Source: Ignavibacteriaceae bacterium
Lineage (GTDB): Bacteria > Bacteroidota > Ignavibacteria > Ignavibacteriales > Ignavibacteriaceae
DNA: 64,000 nt
Direction: 5' to 3'
NCBI GenBank assembly: GCA_014860115.1
Contig: JACZKK010000166.1
Location: 1 to 64,000, forward strand
Part shown: positions 59,616 through 64,000 of the stretch, piece by piece
Position numbering within the stretch: the stretch's first letter is position 1
Layout: each line of letters starts with the position of its first letter
The notes under the pieces: model-generated
What the model saw: the letters and a program-made list of their open reading frames with translations, nothing else
What the model was told of the DNA's origin: nothing
Database searches by the model: none
Program-made: the position numbers and the translations under genes

Positions 59616-60149
59616 TTATTTCTCTGGAATCGGATGTTTTATCTTATCCCACATCTCTGCGAGATTGAACTCAACATAAGTTGGGCTTTCAGCATTATGA
59701 CATCCGATGCAGAAATTTTCTAAATTCTCGTGGACTATCATACCGTTGGCAATTGCCTCTGCACGATTTTCCATAACCTTTTTACTTTTATAATCTGCAC
59801 CAGCACCATGGCAAGTTTCGCACTGAACCCCTTCTTCAACTTTAAATTTTTCTCCGATCAACTTTGCATCCACGTTATAACCGGATGCATGACATTTCAA
59901 ACATTCTGGTGTTTCAACCGCTTTGGTTTTAAATCCTTTTTCGGTAGCTATCTGGTCCGCTTTCTCAGTCTGAAGAGTTTTATAAGCTTGTGCATGCTTA
60001 CTATTTTGCCAGATCGATAGTTGACTTCCCTGCTTCTCAGTTTTATGGCACATACCACATGAACTAGAGCCAATAAAACCGTGTTCTGTTTGAGCAGAGA
60101 TTAAAAAGATAGGTAAACTGATGAGAGTTACAAAGATTCTAATAAACAT
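59616..60149 (-). CDS. cytochrome c554-like tetraheme protein
   Basis: CGMCH, CLKCH, CETCH, CIGCH; ATG at 60149 with AGGAGGG upstream. Confidence 0.88.
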   Translation of the reverse strand: MFIRIFVTLISLPIFLISAQTEHGFIGSSSCGMCHKTEKQGSQLSIWQNSKHAQAYKTLQTEKADQIATEKGFKTKAVETPECLKCHASGYNVDAKLIGEKFKVEEGVQCETCHGAGADYKSKKVMENRAEAIANGMIVHENLENFCIGCHNAESPTYVEFNLAEMWDKIKHPIPEK

Positions 60150-60200
60150 GATCCCTCCTGAAAAATTATTTAATTTTACAATACTATTTACACAATGTCT

Positions 60201-60262
60201 AAAAAAAAACAAAGGAGAGCACAACAATAATTTACAACACGGCTCTCCTTTGTACTAAGGAG
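60201..60262 (-). promoter_or_regulatory. leader terminator/attenuator upstream of cytochrome cluster
   Basis: 12-bp inverted repeat ACAAAGGAGAGC/GCTCTCCTTTGT (60209-60220/60242-60253) then T9 on minus strand; overlapping alternative hairpin CTCCTT-AGTACA-AAGGAG. Confidence 0.6.
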
Positions 60263-60620
60263 GCTATGCGCCATTAAAATCAACAATCGCACCAACTTTA
60301 AGACTTCTGACTATTAAAATTTTACTCGAATTTAATTTATTTTATATGATGCTTTCCAACTATTGAGAATAGTCAATTATTTCTTCTCATTCATTAGAAA
60401 ATTGACAAAAGCCTAACTATCTATCACCATTAAAATATTTTAAAAAATTAATAATCATAAGATTGAATGGTTAAAAGTTCATACATATTATTTCACACCT
60501 GCATTAGAAATTTTAAAGTTAAACCAGTGATTTAATCATGTTAAGGAGTTTGAATTCTACTTTTTTGATTCAGAGGGATTTAATTATCTTTTCAATAAAG
60601 AATTAAAGGAAATCGGTGTT

Positions 60621-61067
60621 ATGCTTAAAACCATATTATTTTTAATCATGTGTTATGTTTCAATAAATGCCCAGCTGGAAGAACAGCACGTTTGGAAAGT
60701 TGTTAATGCTGATGATGGTTCAAAGTTTTGGTATGATGCGTCTTCAATCGATACAACTAAAGGAGATAGATTTAATATCTGGATACTTGAGACCAATCAG
60801 CCACCTAAAAAATATGAAGGAATTGAAGGGGATGTATTCAGGTCAAAAACTCTTTATGCAATTAATCTGACAACAGTGAAATATGGCATTTTGAAAATAC
60901 GCTACTATAACTTAAGTAATCAGGAAATATTTTCATTTGATTATGATAAACCTATGCCGCCGGAAAGTATAAAGTACGCATATCCGATAACGGATAACTC
61001 TTTGCTGTTTTTCCTATTAAAAGAATTGTACGGTCCGAAGGGTGAGCAAATACAAAAAATGAATTAA
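60621..61067 (+). CDS. exported hypothetical protein
   Basis: Signal peptide; WKVVNADDGSKFWYDASSI. Confidence 0.5.
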   Translation: MLKTILFLIMCYVSINAQLEEQHVWKVVNADDGSKFWYDASSIDTTKGDRFNIWILETNQPPKKYEGIEGDVFRSKTLYAINLTTVKYGILKIRYYNLSNQEIFSFDYDKPMPPESIKYAYPITDNSLLFFLLKELYGPKGEQIQKMN

Positions 61068-61086
61068 GTTTTAGAGAAGTGATTTA

Positions 61087-61377
61087 CTAAGTCTCGATTT
61101 GAGTGTGCAATAATATTTCTTCAAGGATACCGGATACTGTTAAGCAGTATGCCATTTCGCCAGAATAAACTACAGCTTTTCCATTAACGTGGACTTCAAA
61201 GGTTTTATCCCGTGCTTCAATGAATGAACATTTAGTTGCTTTGATTATCTGAGCAATTACTTCCTCAAACGTATGCCAGTCATCATTGAAAAGAACTACC
61301 CTGCTGCCGATGTTGATATCAGTTTTTTCTTCTTCGAGGTTGGATATTTGCGGTGATTGCTTTGTTGGGATTTCCAT
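61087..61377 (-). CDS. clpS: ATP-dependent Clp protease adaptor ClpS
   Basis: VVLFNDDWHTFEEVIAQIIKATKCSFIEA. Confidence 0.9.
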   Translation of the reverse strand: MEIPTKQSPQISNLEEEKTDINIGSRVVLFNDDWHTFEEVIAQIIKATKCSFIEARDKTFEVHVNGKAVVYSGEMAYCLTVSGILEEILLHTQIET

Positions 61378-61518
61378 AATGTGAAAATACTTATTAGACA
61401 GTAAAAATTAAAGAGAGCTTTTTTAAAAAGTAACCATCTATCTGACACAGTTAATTGCTTTTATATCAGGTCGTCTATATATTTTGAATATAAAATAAAG
61501 TAAAAAAATGGAGTTCAA

Positions 61519-62268
61519 ATGAAAATAGTTGTTTGTGTAAGCCACGTTCCGGATACCGCATCACGAATCAAGGTAGGAAGTGATGGAAAAACTATTGACC
61601 CCGCAGGTGTTACTTATATAATCAATCCCTATGATGAGTATGCAGTAGAAGAAGCTTTAAAGACTAAAGAGAAATTAGGTGCAGGTGAAGTAGTAGTTGT
61701 TACTTTGGGGTCAGAAAATAGCAAAGAGACAATTCGCAAAGCATTAGCAATGGGTGTTGATAGCGGTGTTTTATTAAAAGATGATAATCAAAGAGATTCT
61801 TTTGGAATCGCAAAAGCTCTCGCTGAAGAAATTAAAGCACAGGGTTCTCAATTAGTTTTTATGGGAAAACAATCTGTTGATTATGATAATTCTATTGTAG
61901 GCCAGTTAACTGCGGAACTTTTAGATTATAATTGTGTAACTGTTTGTGTTAAGTTGGAAATTAGTGGAGAAAAGGTAACTGCAGAACGAGAGATTGAAGG
62001 TGGGCGAGAAGTAGTTGAGACTTCCCTGCCCGTGGTAATAACCTGTCAAAAAGGTCTCAACGAGCCTCGCTATGCTTCACTTAAAGGAATTATGGCTGCT
62101 AAGAAAAAAACTATTGAAGAGAAATCGGCTGCATCATATACTCCGAAAAGTGAAGTAGTTGGTATGAACCTGCCAGCAGGAAAACAACCTGGTAGAATAG
62201 TCGGCAGCGACGCATCAGCAGTGCCTGAACTGGTAAGGTTGTTAAAAGAAGAAGCAAAAGTAATTTAA
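61519..62268 (+). CDS. etfB: electron transfer flavoprotein beta subunit
   Basis: INPYDEYAVEEALKTKEKLGAGEVVVVTLG; MGKQSVDYDNSIVGQLTAELL. Confidence 0.95.
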   Translation: MKIVVCVSHVPDTASRIKVGSDGKTIDPAGVTYIINPYDEYAVEEALKTKEKLGAGEVVVVTLGSENSKETIRKALAMGVDSGVLLKDDNQRDSFGIAKALAEEIKAQGSQLVFMGKQSVDYDNSIVGQLTAELLDYNCVTVCVKLEISGEKVTAEREIEGGREVVETSLPVVITCQKGLNEPRYASLKGIMAAKKKTIEEKSAASYTPKSEVVGMNLPAGKQPGRIVGSDASAVPELVRLLKEEAKVI

Positions 62269-62279
62269 GGAAAAATAAA

Positions 62280-63254
62280 ATGGTAAATAAAATATTAGCA
62301 GTACTTGAACACAGAGAAGGAACAATTAAGCGATCAGGATTTGAAGCTGCCTCCATAGCTGCAAAACTTGCTAAAGATCTGAATACTTTTGCTGACGCAG
62401 TTGTTGTTGGCGATGCAATTTCGAATATAAATGAAGTTTCAAAGTATGGCGTTCAGAAAGTTATACATCTAAAGAATTCAGAATTGGCTAATTACTCATC
62501 TTCAGGATATACTGAGGTGATTACCAATTTGGCAAAGGAATCTAATTATGATATTTTGATTTTGTCAAATACGTCACTTGGAAAAGATTTGGCACCGCGG
62601 CTAAGTATTAAGCTTGAAGCTGGCTGTGTTGTTGATTGCGTAAAATTAAATTTATCCGGAAGTGATTTAATCCTAACAAGACCAACTTATGCAGGGAAAG
62701 CGCTAATTGATGTAAAAATATTAAGTGATAAAAAGGTTATTACTCTTCGGCCAAATGTATTTAAAGCGATGGCTGCTGAAAATTCTGCAGTTGCTGAATT
62801 AGTAGTTAAAGAAATATCCGGAGTTAATCTTAGGAGCAAAGTCACTTCTTTCAAAAAATCAGTAGGAAAAATGGATGTTGCTGAAGCAGATATAATTGTA
62901 TCCGGCGGCAGAGGAATGAAAGGACCGGAGAACTTTCATCTGATAGAAGAACTTGCTGAGGCACTAGGCGCCGCCGTCGGTGCGTCCCGGGCAGTTGTTG
63001 ATGCCGGATGGAGACCTCATAATGAACAAGTGGGACAAACAGGAAAGACAGTTTCACCAACGCTTTATGTAGCTTGTGGAATCTCAGGTGCAATACAACA
63101 CCTTGCTGGAATGTCCTCTTCAAAATATATTGTAGCAGTAAATAAAGATAAAGATGCACCAATATTTACAGTTGCAGATTATGGCATTACCGGTGATTTG
63201 TTTGAAATAATTCCGGCATTAACTAATGAAATTAAAAAAGTAAAGCAATCCTAA
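62280..63254 (+). CDS. etfA: electron transfer flavoprotein alpha subunit
   Basis: VSGGRGMKGPENFHLIEELAEALGAAVGASRAVVDAGW; GQTGKTVSPTLYVACGISGAIQHLAGM. Confidence 0.97.
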   Translation: MVNKILAVLEHREGTIKRSGFEAASIAAKLAKDLNTFADAVVVGDAISNINEVSKYGVQKVIHLKNSELANYSSSGYTEVITNLAKESNYDILILSNTSLGKDLAPRLSIKLEAGCVVDCVKLNLSGSDLILTRPTYAGKALIDVKILSDKKVITLRPNVFKAMAAENSAVAELVVKEISGVNLRSKVTSFKKSVGKMDVAEADIIVSGGRGMKGPENFHLIEELAEALGAAVGASRAVVDAGWRPHNEQVGQTGKTVSPTLYVACGISGAIQHLAGMSSSKYIVAVNKDKDAPIFTVADYGITGDLFEIIPALTNEIKKVKQS

Positions 63255-63267
63255 AAAAGAAAAACAC

Positions 63268-63861
63268 TTGCAAAAAATACCCTGTGAAATATTAGGTTTA
63301 TCATCAAGTCCCGCTACTGGAGGAGCTTATGCAATCCTTTTAAAAGAAGTAGATGGTAAAAAACGTTTGCCAATTATAATTGGAGCCTTTGAAGCTCAAG
63401 CAATTGCGCTTGAGATAGAAGGCATAAAACCGCCAAGACCGTTAACGCACGATTTATTAAAACAGCTAACCGATAGTCTGGGTGCTACAGTTCTGGAAGT
63501 AGTTATTGATGAACTCAGGGACAATACTTTTTATGCGAAGATCATACTTGAGGTTTCAGGATTTTCGCAAGAGATTGACGCAAGACCCAGCGATGCAATT
63601 GCACTTGCTGTGCGGGCACAGGCACCAATTTATGTATTTGAGACTGTTATGGATGCAGCCGCTTTTATTCCATCGGATGAAACTGAAGATGCTTCCCATC
63701 TAAATCCTGTGACCGATTCAGCAGAAACAAAAAAAACACCTTCAAAAGAAACAAAACTTGCAGCTTTACAAAACAAATTGCGGGAGGCTATTGAAGGAGA
63801 AGAGTACGAACGAGCAGCTAAAATAAGAGATCAGATTAAAAATCTTACAAGTGAAAATTAA
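63268..63861 (+). CDS. bifunctional nuclease (BFN/DUF151) family protein with C-terminal UVR motif
   Basis: LPIIIGAFEAQAIALEIEGIKPPRPLTHDLL; ARPSDAIALAVRAQAPIYV; KLREAIEGEEYERAAKIRDQIK; TTG start. Confidence 0.9.
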   Translation: MQKIPCEILGLSSSPATGGAYAILLKEVDGKKRLPIIIGAFEAQAIALEIEGIKPPRPLTHDLLKQLTDSLGATVLEVVIDELRDNTFYAKIILEVSGFSQEIDARPSDAIALAVRAQAPIYVFETVMDAAAFIPSDETEDASHLNPVTDSAETKKTPSKETKLAALQNKLREAIEGEEYERAAKIRDQIKNLTSEN

Positions 63862-64000
63862 TTCTTTTAGTTAAAAACTTTCTGCCCAATCTTACATTCC
63901 AGACATCTTTCCTTAACACAATAATTTCTGAATAGTTCAATCATTGCCTGATAGTTTATACTTCGCCGGGAAGCGTTGGTCAATCCGAGTGTTGATTCGA

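Noticed and set aside
60240-60300. c-di-GMP/cGAMP (GEMM) riboswitch upstream of cytochromes
   Set aside because: GGCGCATAGCCTCC weakly recalls the GEMM GACGCAAAGCCUCC segment, but the GCACAGGGCAAACC part is absent, so no class was assigned

Overview
The window looks like a chromosomal segment from an Ignavibacteria/Bacteroidota-Chlorobi-type bacterium (inference from T9SS C-terminal signals, DUF4136 lipoproteins, BshC and overall AT-rich composition). Positions 1-16 kb hold a same-strand array of exported proteins: lipoproteins, beta-barrels, four DUF4136-like proteins, a GDPD and a VOC lipoprotein. Positions 16-36 kb hold two T9SS cargo genes, an HD + Pycsar-TM-like membrane protein, sixA-ppk1, a minus-strand cluster of two Omp85/BamA-type proteins flanking a metallophosphoesterase and an SdiA-regulated-like protein, a class III cyclase-TPR protein and malic enzyme. 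Positions 36-53 kb are mostly housekeeping (yhhQ, bshC, aroA, trmH-like, deoC, folD, MATE, exonuclease/GIY-YIG fusion, eIF2B-like). Positions 53.2-54.8 kb contain two tRNA-Ser genes, each next to a small GIY-YIG nuclease gene, a twin-hairpin element and a tRNA-Ser fragment. Positions 54.8-60.2 kb carry a multiheme cytochrome + porin cluster preceded by a leader with mutually exclusive hairpins. Positions 60.6-64 kb carry clpS, etfBA and a bifunctional-nuclease protein. The strongest leads are (i) the two mirror-image GIY-YIG/tRNA-Ser/twin-hairpin units, (ii) the kinase-like domain fused to Omp85 barrels beside a secreted phosphoesterase, and (iii) the cytochrome-porin cluster with its putative attenuator leader. 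No tool was run; all family calls come from reading the sequences.
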